A stretch of 64,000 nt of DNA from Roseibium salinum (GTDB lineage Bacteria; Pseudomonadota; Alphaproteobacteria; Rhizobiales; Stappiaceae), in assembly GCF_026240905.1 (NCBI RefSeq), contig NZ_JAPEVI010000003.1, forward strand, positions 2,666,001 through 2,730,000, in the 5' to 3' direction. Numbering within the stretch: the first letter of the stretch is position 1; every line of letters starts with the position of its first letter. The position numbers and the translations under genes were made by a program. Under the pieces are notes generated by a model. It ran no database searches, was not told the DNA's origin, and was given only the letters and a program-made list of their open reading frames with translations. Of this stretch, positions 8,779 through 18,404 are shown piece after piece.

Positions 8779-10602
8779 ATGGAAAAGAAGCACCAGATCA
8801 ATCTTTGGTACGCGGTCATCGCGCTCATGCTCGTGTTCCTGTTCCAGAGCTGGTGGGTGGCCTACAAGAACGTCGAGTCCATTCCCTACAGCCAGTTCGA
8901 GCAGTATCTCAAGGACCGGAAGATCGAAGAGATCGCGATCAAGGAAAACACCATCGAAGGCAAGTTCAGGCAGCCTTTGGAGGACGGCAGGCAGTATTTC
9001 GTCACCACGCGCGTCGACTTGCCGCTTGCCGAAGAGCTCAGCCAGTATGATGTGAAATTCACCGGCGTCATCCAGAGCACCTTTATCCGCGATATTCTCT
9101 CCTGGGTTCTTCCGGTGCTGCTGCTGTTCGGCCTGTGGGCGTTCTTCATCCGCCGCTTTGCCGAAAAGCAGGGCTTCGGCGGCATGATGACCGTCGGCAA
9201 ATCCAAGGCGAAGGTCTATGTCGAAACAGGCGTTCCCGTCCGCTTTGACGATGTTGCCGGCGTCGACGAGGCAAAGCTTGAGCTTGTGGAAGTCGTCGAC
9301 TTCCTGAAGGACCCCGGCTCCTACGGCCGCCTGGGCGCCCACGTCCCCAAGGGCATTCTGCTGGTCGGGCCTCCGGGAACAGGCAAGACGCTTCTGGCCC
9401 GGGCGGTTGCCGGCGAAGCCGGTGTGCCCTTCTATTCCATCTCCGGCTCCGAATTCGTCGAGATGTTCGTCGGCGTCGGCGCGGCGCGGGTGCGTGATCT
9501 GTTCGAACAGGCGCGCAAGGCTGCGCCCGCCATCATCTTCATCGACGAACTGGACGCGCTCGGCCGGGTCCGGTCCATGGGAGGCATGGGCTCAAACGAC
9601 GAAAAGGAGCAGACGCTCAACCAGCTGCTGACCGAACTGGACGGGTTCGATCCCACCAGCGGGATCATTCTCCTGGCGGCCACCAACCGGCCGGAGATCC
9701 TGGACCCGGCCCTCCTGCGGGCCGGGCGCTTCGACCGTCAGGTGCTCGTGGACCGCCCCGACAAGATCGGGCGGCGCGCGATCCTCGAGGTTCACGTCAG
9801 GAAGATCAAACTCGATCCGGACATGGACCTGGGCCAGGTGGCCCAGATCACCGCCGGCTTCTCGGGCGCGGACCTTGCGACGCTCGTCAACGAGGCCGCC
9901 CTGCTCGCCACACGGCGAAAGGCCGACAAGGTGTCCCAGCAGGACTTCAACGAAGCCGTCGAACGGGTGGTCGCGGGGCTTGAGAAACGCAGCCGGATCC
10001 TGTCCGACAAGGAGCGCAAGACGGTCGCCTATCACGAGATGGGCCACGCGCTGGTCGCCGCCAACCTGGAGGGTTGCGATCCGGTGCACAAGATCTCGAT
10101 CATTCCGCGCGGCATCGGCGCCCTCGGCTATACGATGCAGCGGCCCACGGAAGACCGCTTCCTTCTGTCGACCAGGGATCTGGAGAACCGCATGGCGGTG
10201 CTGATGGGCGGACGGGCGGCGGAGGAAATCGTCTTCGCGGAAATCTCCACGGGAGCGTCGGACGACCTGCAAAAGGTAACGGAAGTCGCCCGCGACATGG
10301 TCATGCGCTACGGCATGGAAAAGTCCCTCGGCAACCGCGCCTATTCCACCCAGCGTCAGAACTTCCTGGGTCAGCCCTCCGGCGACGTGAGCGAAGTGTC
10401 GGAGCAGACGCAGCGTGAAATTGATCTCGCCATCAAGACGAGGGTGGAAGCCGCCTTCATGCGCGCCAAGGAGCTGCTGAATGCTCACCGCAAGGAGCTC
10501 GATGAAGGCGCCGCCCTGCTTCTGTCAAAGGAAACGCTGACTGATCAGGACTATCCTGCCCTCAAGCCGGTTTCCCTGCGCGAGAAACACGCAGCGGAGT
10601 AG
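8779..10602 (+). CDS. ftsH: ATP-dependent zinc metalloprotease, FtsH family
   Basis: A 607-residue membrane-anchored AAA+ protease. It has an N-terminal membrane segment (about 8-27), a periplasmic part, a second membrane segment (about 105-125), Walker A GPPGTGKT at 197-204, Walker B ([11 protein letters not shown]), the arginine-finger region (RAGRFDRQV) and the zinc site HEMGH at 419-423, where FtsH usually has HEAGH. The ATG at 8779 is preferred over a frame extension to 8713 because the family begins with a short leader directly before the first membrane helix. It is probably a second FtsH-type protease beside the housekeeping one (inference). The C-terminal tail after the protease domain is short. 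It would degrade membrane and misfolded proteins. Confidence 0.87.
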   Translation: MEKKHQINLWYAVIALMLVFLFQSWWVAYKNVESIPYSQFEQYLKDRKIEEIAIKENTIEGKFRQPLEDGRQYFVTTRVDLPLAEELSQYDVKFTGVIQSTFIRDILSWVLPVLLLFGLWAFFIRRFAEKQGFGGMMTVGKSKAKVYVETGVPVRFDDVAGVDEAKLELVEVVDFLKDPGSYGRLGAHVPKGILLVGPPGTGKTLLARAVAGEAGVPFYSISGSEFVEMFVGVGAARVRDLFEQARKAAPAIIFIDELDALGRVRSMGGMGSNDEKEQTLNQLLTELDGFDPTSGIILLAATNRPEILDPALLRAGRFDRQVLVDRPDKIGRRAILEVHVRKIKLDPDMDLGQVAQITAGFSGADLATLVNEAALLATRRKADKVSQQDFNEAVERVVAGLEKRSRILSDKERKTVAYHEMGHALVAANLEGCDPVHKISIIPRGIGALGYTMQRPTEDRFLLSTRDLENRMAVLMGGRAAEEIVFAEISTGASDDLQKVTEVARDMVMRYGMEKSLGNRAYSTQRQNFLGQPSGDVSEVSEQTQREIDLAIKTRVEAAFMRAKELLNAHRKELDEGAALLLSKETLTDQDYPALKPVSLREKHAAE

Positions 10603-10655
10603 CGCCGGATGTTGGATCTCGATACGCGTCTGAGTACGGCCCCGTAAGATTGAAA

Positions 10656-10689
10656 CGAAAAGGGCGCCCGCGCGCTAGGCGGACGCCCT
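10656..10689 (-). terminator. Intrinsic terminator of the scoAB operon
   Basis: AGGGCGCCCGC and GCGGACGCCCT pair with one mismatch. On the minus strand the stem is followed by TTTTCGTTT. It lies between the convergent ftsH and scoB genes, 43 bp beyond the scoB stop. Confidence 0.7.
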
Positions 10690-10731
10690 CATACCATCAA
10701 GGATGGCGATCGGCTCGGGCCGCGTCCTATG

Positions 10732-11358
10732 TCAAGCGATCGCCGCTTCGGTTTTTTCCTTCACTTCGTCAAGCGTCACCTCCGGTGCGAGCTCGACGAC
10801 TTTCAGGCCGTCTTCAGTGACGTCGAAAACACCGAGATTGGTGATGATCCGGTTGACGCAGTGCACGCCGGTCAGGGGAAGCGAGCACTCCTTCAGGAGC
10901 TTCGGATCGCCGGCCTTGGACGTATGGTCCATGATGACCACCACCCGTTTGACACCGGCCACCAGATCCATGGCGCCGCCCATGCCCTTGACCATCTTGC
11001 CCGGGATCATCCAGTTGGCGAGGTCGCCCTTCTCGGAGACTTCCATGGCGCCGAGGATCGACAGGTCGATGTGACCGCCGCGGATCATGGCGAAACTGTC
11101 GGCAGACGAGAAATAGCTCGTCTTGGGCAGCTCGGTGATCGTCTGCTTGCCGGCATTGATCAGGTCGGCATCAACCTCCTCATCGGTGGGAAACGGGCCC
11201 ATGCCGAGCATGCCGTTTTCGGACTGCAGCGTCACATGAACGCCTTCCGGGATGTAGTTCGACACCAGGGTCGGGATACCGATCCCCAGGTTCACGTAGA
11301 AACCGTCTTCAAGCTCTTGCGCAGCGCGCTTTGCCATATCATCGCGAGTCCAGGCCAT
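10732..11358 (-). CDS. scoB: 3-oxoacid (succinyl) CoA-transferase subunit B
   Basis: A 208-residue beta subunit of a class I CoA-transferase, which moves CoA from succinyl-CoA to acetoacetate or a related 3-oxoacid. The catalytic Glu lies in the motif [10 protein letters not shown]. The ATG at 11358 is chosen because GAGGAGG precedes it by eight bases and the family starts with [16 protein letters not shown]; a longer frame upstream runs into scoA. It lies 13 bp downstream of scoA, forming a two-gene operon that ends at the terminator near 10660. Confidence 0.9.
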   Translation of the reverse strand: MAWTRDDMAKRAAQELEDGFYVNLGIGIPTLVSNYIPEGVHVTLQSENGMLGMGPFPTDEEVDADLINAGKQTITELPKTSYFSSADSFAMIRGGHIDLSILGAMEVSEKGDLANWMIPGKMVKGMGGAMDLVAGVKRVVVIMDHTSKAGDPKLLKECSLPLTGVHCVNRIITNLGVFDVTEDGLKVVELAPEVTLDEVKEKTEAAIA

Positions 11359-11371
11359 GATGTGATCCTCC

Positions 11372-12067
11372 TCAGGCTGCGCGCGTGGTGCGCTTTTCGA
11401 TGCGTTTTTCGTGAGTGCCGACGACGATACGGTCGACAAAGATGCCGGGGGTGTGGATGTGGTCCGGATCGAGTTCACCGACCTCCGCCAGCTGCTCCAC
11501 TTCCACCACGCAGACCTTGCCGGCGGTCGCCATCATCGGGTTGAAGTTGCGCGCGGTCTTCCGGTAGATCAGGTTGCCTTCCTTGTCGGCCTTCCATGCC
11601 TTGATCAGCGACAGGTCCGCGACCAGGCCGGTCTCCATGATGTAGGTCTCGCCGTTGAAGTCCTTGTGTTCCTTGCCCTCGGCAATCAGCGTGCCGACGC
11701 CGGTCTTGGTATAGAAGCCCGGGATGCCCGCTCCGCCTGCGCGGATGCGCTCGGCCAGCGTGCCTTGCGGATTGAATTCAAGTTCCAGCTCGCCGTTCAG
11801 GTACTGCTTCTCGAACGTGGCGTTTTCGCCCACATAGGACGAGACCATCTTCCTGATCTGGCGCGTCTGCAGCAGGAGACCGAGACCGAAGTCGTCGACG
11901 CCGGCATTGTTGGAAATGGCCGTGATGTCTCTGGTTCCGGACTCCCGAAGGGCGACGATCAGGTTTTCCGGAATACCGCACAGACCGAACCCTCCGGCCA
12001 TCACCATCATGCCGTCGAAAGTCAGCCCCTCCAAGGCTGTCTTTGCATCCGGGTAGATTTTGTTCAT
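11372..12067 (-). CDS. scoA: 3-oxoacid (succinyl) CoA-transferase subunit A
   Basis: A 231-residue alpha subunit paired with scoB. It carries the glycine-rich CoA-binding segment ([14 protein letters not shown], about residues 23-36), [12 protein letters not shown] and the [22 protein letters not shown] region typical of the family. The length matches known subunits. It is the first gene of the scoAB operon, used in ketone-body or poly-hydroxybutyrate carbon recovery. Confidence 0.9.
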   Translation of the reverse strand: MNKIYPDAKTALEGLTFDGMMVMAGGFGLCGIPENLIVALRESGTRDITAISNNAGVDDFGLGLLLQTRQIRKMVSSYVGENATFEKQYLNGELELEFNPQGTLAERIRAGGAGIPGFYTKTGVGTLIAEGKEHKDFNGETYIMETGLVADLSLIKAWKADKEGNLIYRKTARNFNPMMATAGKVCVVEVEQLAEVGELDPDHIHTPGIFVDRIVVGTHEKRIEKRTTRAA

Positions 12068-12365
12068 CTTTCACTCCCACTCAGTCTCGTTAGGCGCATG
12101 GGCGGCACATTCACCGCTAGTTCCACTTCGGTCAAGTTATCTTTGATGCAATGCAGCGAAAAACATGACTGAACCGTCACTTAATCGATTTGAGCAATTC
12201 CGGCTCTTCCAAAGGGTCAACGTCCCTGCTGTGCTGCATCGTTTTTGCCAGGTTGTTTATGGTTTTTAAATTGTTAAGGCAAAGAATTGGCGCGCTGCGT
12301 CGGCAGGTTACCGCCTGACGGACGCGGACCTTGTTCAATGGGACGAACGAAAGAAACACACAGCT

Positions 12366-12611
12366 GTGTATCCCTTCCTGGTGACAGTTTTCAAGATCGC
12401 GGTCATCTCCCTTCTGGTCGGTGCGGGGCTTTCGTTTGTCAATATTACGGCGCAGGACATTCTCGGATCGGTCGGCCTCAGCCCGTTGGAGCTTTGGATC
12501 TACATGATCGAATTCCGGGACTGGGCAATCCCGAACATGATCCTGGGCGCCGTCATCGTCGTGCCGGTCTGGCTGGTCATCTACCTGTTCCGCCCGCCAC
12601 GCTCCGGATGA
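12366..12611 (+). CDS. DUF6460 small membrane protein
   Basis: An 81-residue protein with a hydrophobic segment near residues 7-27 and another near 57-76, resembling DUF6460 proteins of Hyphomicrobiales (FKIAVISLLVGAGLSF, then IPNMILGAVIVVPVWLVIYLFRPP). It starts at a GTG; no strong ribosome binding site is visible, so the start is tentative. It ends ten bases from the convergent potI gene. Its function is unknown. Confidence 0.65.
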   Translation: MYPFLVTVFKIAVISLLVGAGLSFVNITAQDILGSVGLSPLELWIYMIEFRDWAIPNMILGAVIVVPVWLVIYLFRPPRSG

Positions 12612-12620
12612 GCGGCCGGT

Positions 12621-13444
12621 TCAGCCCTCCGCGCCAAACGCCGCCCGTTCATCCCGCTCCCTTTGCACCTGCTGGCGCTTGGTGACGATCGAGGCGACGA
12701 TCACCGCGACGGTCACCAGTGCGACGAGAATGGTGCAGACGGCATTGATTTCCGGCGTTACCCCGAGCCGCACCTGGGAGTAGATCTTCATCGGCAACGT
12801 GGTTGCGCCCGGCCCGGTGGTGAAGCTGGCGATCACAAGATCGTCCAGCGACAGGGTGAAGGCCAGCATCCAGCCGGCGACGACACCGGGCAGAATGATC
12901 GGCAGGGTGATCAGGAAGAAGGTCTTGACGGGCGGGCAGCCGAGATCCTCCGCCGCTTCCTCGATGGACCGGTCGAAACCCACCAGCCGCGACTGGACGA
13001 CGACCGCCACATAGCACATGGCGAAAGTGGTGTGCGCCAGCATCACGGTCCAGAAACCGCGCGACTGGTCCATGGCCACGAACAGAAGCAGCAGGGAGAG
13101 ACCGAGGATCACCTCCGGCATCACGAGCGGCGCGAAAATCATGCCCGAAAAAGCGAGCGTCCCACGAAACGTCCGGAGCGCACCAGCACGAGCGCGGCCA
13201 GGGTGCCGAGTACGGTGGCGATGCTCGCGGACGCGAAGGCCACACGCAGCGTCACCCAGGCCGCATCCAGAAGCTGGTCGTTGTGCAGGAGCGACGCATA
13301 CCACTTGGTCGAGAACCCGCCCCAGACCGTGACCAGACGACTTTCGTTGAACGAATAGATCACCAGGAGCACGATGGGCAGATAGAGGAACGAAAAGCCC
13401 AGGACGAGAGAGGTGATGTTGAACCAGGTCGGGCCGCGCCTCAT
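12621..13444 (-). pseudogene. potI: Polyamine ABC transporter permease PotI, disrupted by an apparent frameshift
   Basis: The N-terminal part (from MRRGPTWFNITS) is read in one frame and ends prematurely after GRFVGRSLFRA. The rest (SGMIFAPLVMPEVILGLSLLLLF onward, with the EAA loop EEAAEDLGCPPVKTFF) is in another frame. The break falls in five A on the plus strand (13148-13152); a sixth A would restore GRFVGRSLFSGMIFAP and a normal permease of about 273 residues. The start overlaps the potH stop by four bases (ATGA). Either the gene is inactivated, leaving the transporter without its second permease, or the base is a sequencing error. No other damage is seen, which favours an error or a very recent mutation. 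Confidence 0.8.
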
Positions 13445-14367
13445 CCGTCTCTCTCCGCAATTTTCTGCTGCTGGTTCTGGAAGAGCACGATCGGGATCAC
13501 CAGGATCATCAGCAGGATAACGGCAACCGCCGAGGACACCGGCCAGTCGCGGTTGTTGAAGAACTCGACCCACAGGGTCTTGCCGATCATCAGCGTGTTG
13601 GAGCCGCCAAGAAGATCCGGAATGACGAATTCACCGACCGCCGGAATGAACACCAGGAAGCAGCCGGCGATCACGCCGGGAAGCGACAGCGGCACGGTGA
13701 TCTTCCAGAACGCCTTCCAGGGCGGACAGCCAAGATCCTCCGCGGCCTCCAGCAGACTGACGTCCAGGCGCTCCAGGCTCGCATAGAGCGGCAGGACAAG
13801 GAACGGCAGGTAGGAATAGATGATGCCGATGAAGACGGCCATGTTGGTGTTCAGGATCACCAGCGGCTCGTCGATCAGGCCGAGCGTCAGGAGAAGCTGG
13901 TTGAGCAGCCCTTCGTTCTTGAGGATACCGATCCAGGCATAGACGCGGATGAGGAAACTGGTCCAGAAGGGCAGGATTACCAGCATCAGCAGGGTCGGCC
14001 GCAGCCGGTGCGGCGCACGCGCCATGCCATAGGCGATCGGGTAGCCGATCAACAGGGTGAGCATCGTCGAAATGCCGGCGATGATCACCGAGGAAATATA
14101 GGATTTCCAGTAGAGATCGTCTTCGGTCAGCCAGACGTAGTTTTCAAACGAAAACTCGGTGAGATTGTCCGTGAAAACCTGCCAGCCCCCGGCAAGATCG
14201 AAGGTGGGAACATAGGGCGGGATGGCGATCGCCACCTGGGACAGGGAGATCTTGAAGACGATCAGGAACGGCGCCAGGAAGAAGATCAGCAGCCAGAGAT
14301 AGGGCATCGCAATGAGAAGCCAGCCACCCAGGGTCCGCCTTGCAGGAGCTACAGCCTTTTCTTCCAT
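13441..14367 (-). CDS. potH: Spermidine/putrescine ABC transporter permease PotH
   Basis: A 308-residue inner-membrane permease with six predicted membrane helices and the binding-protein-dependent permease loop LLEAAEDLGCPPWKAFWKIT (about 212-231), the contact for the ATPase. The N-terminus MEEKAVAPARRTLGGWLLIAMP and the IRVYAWIGILKNEGLLN motif are typical of PotH. It lies between potG (20 bp upstream) and potI (4-bp overlap) in the potFGHI-type operon and should import putrescine and related polyamines. Confidence 0.9.
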   Translation of the reverse strand: MEEKAVAPARRTLGGWLLIAMPYLWLLIFFLAPFLIVFKISLSQVAIAIPPYVPTFDLAGGWQVFTDNLTEFSFENYVWLTEDDLYWKSYISSVIIAGISTMLTLLIGYPIAYGMARAPHRLRPTLLMLVILPFWTSFLIRVYAWIGILKNEGLLNQLLLTLGLIDEPLVILNTNMAVFIGIIYSYLPFLVLPLYASLERLDVSLLEAAEDLGCPPWKAFWKITVPLSLPGVIAGCFLVFIPAVGEFVIPDLLGGSNTLMIGKTLWVEFFNNRDWPVSSAVAVILLMILVIPIVLFQNQQQKIAERDG

Positions 14368-14387
14368 TGCTGTTTCCCGTCCCTTTC

Positions 14388-15545
14388 CTAGCCTTTCAGG
14401 ATGACGCCCGCGTCCCGGCCGAACGATAGGACGACTTCGTCATCCCAGGTGATGGGGTTTTCAACCATGCGGGAGACATTGGCGAAGGTCGCACGCAGCG
14501 TGTCGTGATGGTCCGCTCCCACCTTGGCATGAATGATCGACACGTCGCCGAGATAGCCGATGTCCCAGACGACACCGCCCACCTGGTTGACCGCGCCCTC
14601 TTCCGTACGGCCCTGGGCGATGCGGACCTTTTCCGGTCGGATGGCATACCAGACGGTGTCGCCGACATCGGCATCGCTGGTCTGGTCGCTGTCGATCGTG
14701 AAACCGCCCTTTACCGGCTGCAGCCGGACCCCGTCCGCGGATTTCTCGGTGATCTTCGCTTCGATCAGATTGATGTCGCCGATGAAATCGGCCACGAACT
14801 TGGAGCTGGGCGCCTCGTAGATCTCGGCCGGGGTCGCCACCTGGACCAGCTCGCCCTTGTCCATCACGGCGATCCGGTCGGCGACGGTCATGGCTTCCTC
14901 CTGGTCGTGGGTGACGATCAGGAAGGTCACCTTGAGCTCCGTCTGCAGGTTCATCAGCTCGAACTGGGTTTCCTCGCGCAGCTTGCGGTCCAGCGCCCCG
15001 AGCGGTTCGTCGAGCAGCAGTACCTTGGGCCGCTTGGCGAGGGACCGGGCGAGCGCGACACGCTGGCGCTGGCCACCGGACAGCTGGTGCGGTTTGCGCT
15101 TGGCAAATTGCTCCAGTTTGGTCAGCCGCAGCATTTCCGCCACCCTGGCATCGATTTCCGAGGCAGGCAGCTTGTCCTGCTTCAGGCCGAAGGCAATGTT
15201 CTTCTCCACGCTCATATGCGGGAAAAGGGCATAGGACTGGAACATCATGTTGGAAGGACGCCGGTAAGGCGGAATGCCGGCCATGTCCTGCCCGTCCAGG
15301 AAGATCTGGCCGGAGGTCGGCGTCTCGAACCCTGCCAGCATGCGCATGAGCGTGGTCTTGCCGCATCCCGAACCGCCGAGCAGCGCGAAGAATTCGCGCT
15401 CATAGATTTCCAGGGACAGGTTGTTGACGGCGACGAAGTCACCGAACTTCTTGGTCACGTTGCGGAATTCGATGAAGGGCGGGTGGTCCGGGTGCTCCCA
15501 GGGACTGAATTCCCGGCGCACAGGTCCTATTGATTTCTTCGCCAA
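14388..15545 (-). CDS. potG: Polyamine ABC transporter ATP-binding protein PotG
   Basis: A 385-residue ATPase with Walker A GGSGCGKTT (about 57-65), signature LSGGQRQRVALARSLA, Walker B VLLLDEPLGALD, the His-switch THDQEEAM and a C-terminal TOBE-type regulatory domain (from about 270). The N-terminal PVRREFSPWEHPDHPPFIEF leader is typical of PotG rather than PotA. It powers import through PotH and PotI with PotF as binding protein. Confidence 0.92.
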   Translation of the reverse strand: MAKKSIGPVRREFSPWEHPDHPPFIEFRNVTKKFGDFVAVNNLSLEIYEREFFALLGGSGCGKTTLMRMLAGFETPTSGQIFLDGQDMAGIPPYRRPSNMMFQSYALFPHMSVEKNIAFGLKQDKLPASEIDARVAEMLRLTKLEQFAKRKPHQLSGGQRQRVALARSLAKRPKVLLLDEPLGALDRKLREETQFELMNLQTELKVTFLIVTHDQEEAMTVADRIAVMDKGELVQVATPAEIYEAPSSKFVADFIGDINLIEAKITEKSADGVRLQPVKGGFTIDSDQTSDADVGDTVWYAIRPEKVRIAQGRTEEGAVNQVGGVVWDIGYLGDVSIIHAKVGADHHDTLRATFANVSRMVENPITWDDEVVLSFGRDAGVILKG

Positions 15546-15588
15546 AACAATCCCCCGCCCCTAAGAGACCCATCCGAAACACGGACTG

Positions 15589-15611
15589 GCCGGGCCATGG
15601 TAAGGCCCGGC
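15589..15611 (-). terminator. Intercistronic hairpin between potF and potG
   Basis: The perfect 8-bp stem GCCGGGCC / GGCCCGGC with loop ATGGTAA lies just after the potF stop. There is no T run, so it is more likely an mRNA-stabilising or partial-termination hairpin that lets the binding protein be made in excess (inference). Confidence 0.45.
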
Positions 15612-15624
15612 AGCCTGGTGCGGC

Positions 15625-16719
15625 TTACTGGCCGCTTTTGACAGTCGTCCAGGTGCGCGTGAGCACGCGGTTCACCTTCGGCGGATAAGGGCTGATCGTG
15701 TAGAGGTTCTTTACCGCCTCTTCCGGCGGATAGATCGCCGGGTCACCGATCACGTCCTCGTTCAGGTGCTCCTGGGAGGCCTTGTTGCCGTTGGCGTAGT
15801 AGACATAGTTGGATGCCTTGGCCATGACTTCGGGGCGCATGATGTAGTTCAGGAATTCATGCGCTTCATCCTTGTGCGGCGCGTCGGCCGGAATGGCCAT
15901 CTGGTCGAACCACATCAGGGCGCCTTCCTTCGGGATCGAATACTCGACGGTGACGCCGTTGTCGGCTTCCGCCGCGCGGTCGCGGGCCTGCAGCACGTCG
16001 CCGGACCAGCCGATCGCCAGGCAGATGTCGCCGTTAGCCAGTGCGTTGATGTATTCGGAGGAATGGAACTTCTGGATATAGGGGCGGATAGTCATCAGAA
16101 GTTCGCCCGCCTTCTCGATATCCGCCGGATCCTTGCTGTCCGGATCAAGGCCCAGATATTTCATGGCTGCCGGGATCAGCTCCGTCGGAGCATCCAGAAC
16201 ATGCACACCGCAATCCTTCAGCTTTTCCATGTTCTCCGGCTTGAAGAACAGGTCCCAGCTGTCGACCGGCGCGTCTTCGCCAAGCGCGGCCTTCACCTTC
16301 TCGACATTGTAGCCGAGCCCGGTGGTGCCCCACATGTAGTTGATGGAATGCTTGTTGCCCGGATCGTATTTCTCGACACGTTCCTCGATCTCCTTCCACA
16401 TGTTGGAAAGGTTCGGCAGCTTGGATTTGTCGAGCTCCATGAAGACGCCGGCCTGGATCTGACGGGCGAGGAAGGTTCCGGTCGGCACAACGACGTCATA
16501 GCCCGTCCCACCGGCCAGCAGCTTGGTTTCCAGCACTTCGTTGCTGTCAAAGACGTCGTAGACGACTTTGATGCCGGTTTCCTTGGTGAAATCCTCCAGG
16601 ATCGACTCATCGATATAGTCGGACCAGTTGTAGACATTCACCACGCGCTCCTGAGCGAGCGCCATGCCGCTCATCAGGCCGAGAGCGGCGACACCGGTCA
16701 ACATGGTTTTCAACGTCAT
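15625..16719 (-). CDS. potF: Putrescine-binding periplasmic protein PotF
   Basis: A 364-residue solute-binding protein with a signal peptide (MTLKTMLTGVAALGLMSGMA, cleavage after ALA) followed by QERVVNVYNWSDYIDESILEDF, the typical PotD/PotF mature start. The ATG at 16719 is chosen because a purine-rich GGGGAG site precedes it and the signal peptide begins there; the frame extends upstream without support. It is the first gene of the operon and should define putrescine/spermidine specificity. Confidence 0.9.
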   Translation of the reverse strand: MTLKTMLTGVAALGLMSGMALAQERVVNVYNWSDYIDESILEDFTKETGIKVVYDVFDSNEVLETKLLAGGTGYDVVVPTGTFLARQIQAGVFMELDKSKLPNLSNMWKEIEERVEKYDPGNKHSINYMWGTTGLGYNVEKVKAALGEDAPVDSWDLFFKPENMEKLKDCGVHVLDAPTELIPAAMKYLGLDPDSKDPADIEKAGELLMTIRPYIQKFHSSEYINALANGDICLAIGWSGDVLQARDRAAEADNGVTVEYSIPKEGALMWFDQMAIPADAPHKDEAHEFLNYIMRPEVMAKASNYVYYANGNKASQEHLNEDVIGDPAIYPPEEAVKNLYTISPYPPKVNRVLTRTWTTVKSGQ

Positions 16720-16870
16720 TTTTGAACTCCCCTCAGAGTTTTGTCGACAGCCCCAAACGGGCCTTGTCCCTGATTGCAAACGGACATTCGCGCTGTTCGC
16801 GTCTTATCTGTCCCGCACATTGGCGATGGCGCCGGTTTTTGTCCAGCGTCGATTTTGGGCACTTGCCACG

Positions 16871-18259
16871 TCACAAATATGTCTGGCGTTCCAGAGATGA
16901 GATCTCCCGCCCGAATTCGTTAAGCTCCTCCCGCTTGATCTCGGTCAGGACCTTGTGCATCTCTTTTCCGACAGCCTGCTTCATCAGCCTGGATGCCTCG
17001 AAGGCATCGATTGCTTCATCCATCCACGGGGTGAGGCGCTTCTTGCGTTTCTCATAGGCGTTGCCCGTCACCGGAGCGGGCGGGTCCTTCTTCAGCCTGA
17101 GGCCTTCCATCATGCCGGCCAGAATGCCGGTCAGGACCAGATACGGATTGGCATCCGCCCCCGCGATCCGGTGCTCCACGCGGGCGGCTTCCGGGCTGGA
17201 TGCCGGAACGCGCAGCGCAACGGAGCGGTTGTCGAAGCCCCAGCAGATCGAGGCAGGCGCATAGGAGCCCGGCTGCATGCGGCGGAAGCCGTTGAAGGTG
17301 GAGATGAAGAGGAGCAACGCCTCCGGCATGGTTTTCAAAAGGCCGTTGATGGCAAAATGCAGCCGTTCGCCGCCCTTGTCCGGATCGGCGAAGAAATTGC
17401 CCTTCTCGTCTTCCATCGAAACATGGACATGCATGCCGTTGCCCGGCCATTCCACGAAGGGCTTGGCCATGAACGAGGCCTTGAGCTGGTGCTTGCGCGC
17501 AACCCCGGCGACCAGCCGGCGCAGCATGACCACATCGTCGGCCGCCAGCAGCGGATTGCGGCGGTGATGGAGGTTCAGCTCGAACTGGCCGGGAGCGGCT
17601 TCCGAAACGGCGGCATCGGCGGGAATGCCCTGCGCCTCGCAGGCCGTGCGCAGATCGTCGACCACCGGCAGCAGCGCCTCGAGATCCGAGAGCGCATACA
17701 TGTTCTGGCGGGCGGGGCCGAGATGGGTTGAAAACAGCGGCTTGGGCTGCTCGGTCCAGTCGCCCTCGCTCTCCTCGAAGAGATAGAATTCCAGCTCGAA
17801 GGCACAGGTCGCCGTCAGGCCGTACTCGTCGGCCAGGCGGTCCACCATGTTCTCCAGGACATGGCGCGGGTCGGCCAGGAAAGGCTGGCCGTCCCTTTCA
17901 TACATTGAGAGGAGCACCTGGGCCGTCTTGCGCTCCGCCCAGGGAACGAACTTCAGCGTTTCGGGGATCGGCCAGCAGACGCCGTCCTTGTCGCCGGTTT
18001 CCAGATGCATGCCGGTCGATTCGACCTCGCGGCCCCACACGTCCAGTCCGAACAGGGAAAAGGGCAAGGCGACGCCCTGCTCGAAGACCTTCTGGAGGGC
18101 CTTGCCGGGCAGCCACTTGCCGCGCAGGACGCCATTCGTGTCCGGAAGGATGACTTCCAGCGTGTCCAGATCCGGGTGGGCGGCCAGAAAGGCCTCGAAG
18201 TCCGTCTTCCATCCGGGTTCGGCCGGATGTTCGAGAATCTGGTGGGGAAGCTCGTTCAT
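16871..18259 (-). CDS. Glutamine-synthetase-family protein, gamma-glutamylputrescine synthetase-like
   Basis: A 462-residue GS-family ligase with an N-terminal beta-grasp domain (LEVILPDTNGVLRGKWLP) and a catalytic domain (FELEFYLFEESEG, GQFELNLHHR, NGMHVHVS, FDNRSVALRVP, EHRIAGADANPYL). The metal and ATP residues of the family are present. The protein resembles PuuA-type enzymes that glutamylate putrescine more than nitrogen-assimilating GlnA. Its position next to potFGHI, a second GS-family gene and a putrescine-type aminotransferase supports a polyamine role. It is divergent from a GntR gene, and a GTGATCAC site lies between them. Confidence 0.82.
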   Translation of the reverse strand: MNELPHQILEHPAEPGWKTDFEAFLAAHPDLDTLEVILPDTNGVLRGKWLPGKALQKVFEQGVALPFSLFGLDVWGREVESTGMHLETGDKDGVCWPIPETLKFVPWAERKTAQVLLSMYERDGQPFLADPRHVLENMVDRLADEYGLTATCAFELEFYLFEESEGDWTEQPKPLFSTHLGPARQNMYALSDLEALLPVVDDLRTACEAQGIPADAAVSEAAPGQFELNLHHRRNPLLAADDVVMLRRLVAGVARKHQLKASFMAKPFVEWPGNGMHVHVSMEDEKGNFFADPDKGGERLHFAINGLLKTMPEALLLFISTFNGFRRMQPGSYAPASICWGFDNRSVALRVPASSPEAARVEHRIAGADANPYLVLTGILAGMMEGLRLKKDPPAPVTGNAYEKRKKRLTPWMDEAIDAFEASRLMKQAVGKEMHKVLTEIKREELNEFGREISSLERQTYL

Positions 18260-18328
18260 TTACGCCCTGCTTTCGACTGGCGCATCAGATCCCCTCCGGC
18301 GGCCAGCTTTTGTTTGCTTCATTTTCAA

Positions 18329-18344
18329 AAATGTGATCACTTTC
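18329..18344. promoter_or_regulatory. Candidate operator of the GntR/FCD regulator (site 1)
   Basis: AAATGTGATCACTTTC contains GTGATCAC (18333-18340), the same core as the perfect palindrome at 19142-19159. It lies between the divergent GS-family and GntR genes, as expected for an autoregulated GntR operator. Binding is inferred. Confidence 0.55.
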
Positions 18345-18404
18345 CCGAAAGCCTGTCAAGGTTGATCCTGAAATTGGCTTTTTGACCGCATAAGGAATAC
18401 GCCA

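Noticed and set aside
12177..12359. A 60-codon minus-strand ORF between scoA and the DUF6460 gene
   Set aside because: It has no ribosome site or recognisable motif. The roughly 300-bp gap 12068-12365 is more likely the divergent promoter region.
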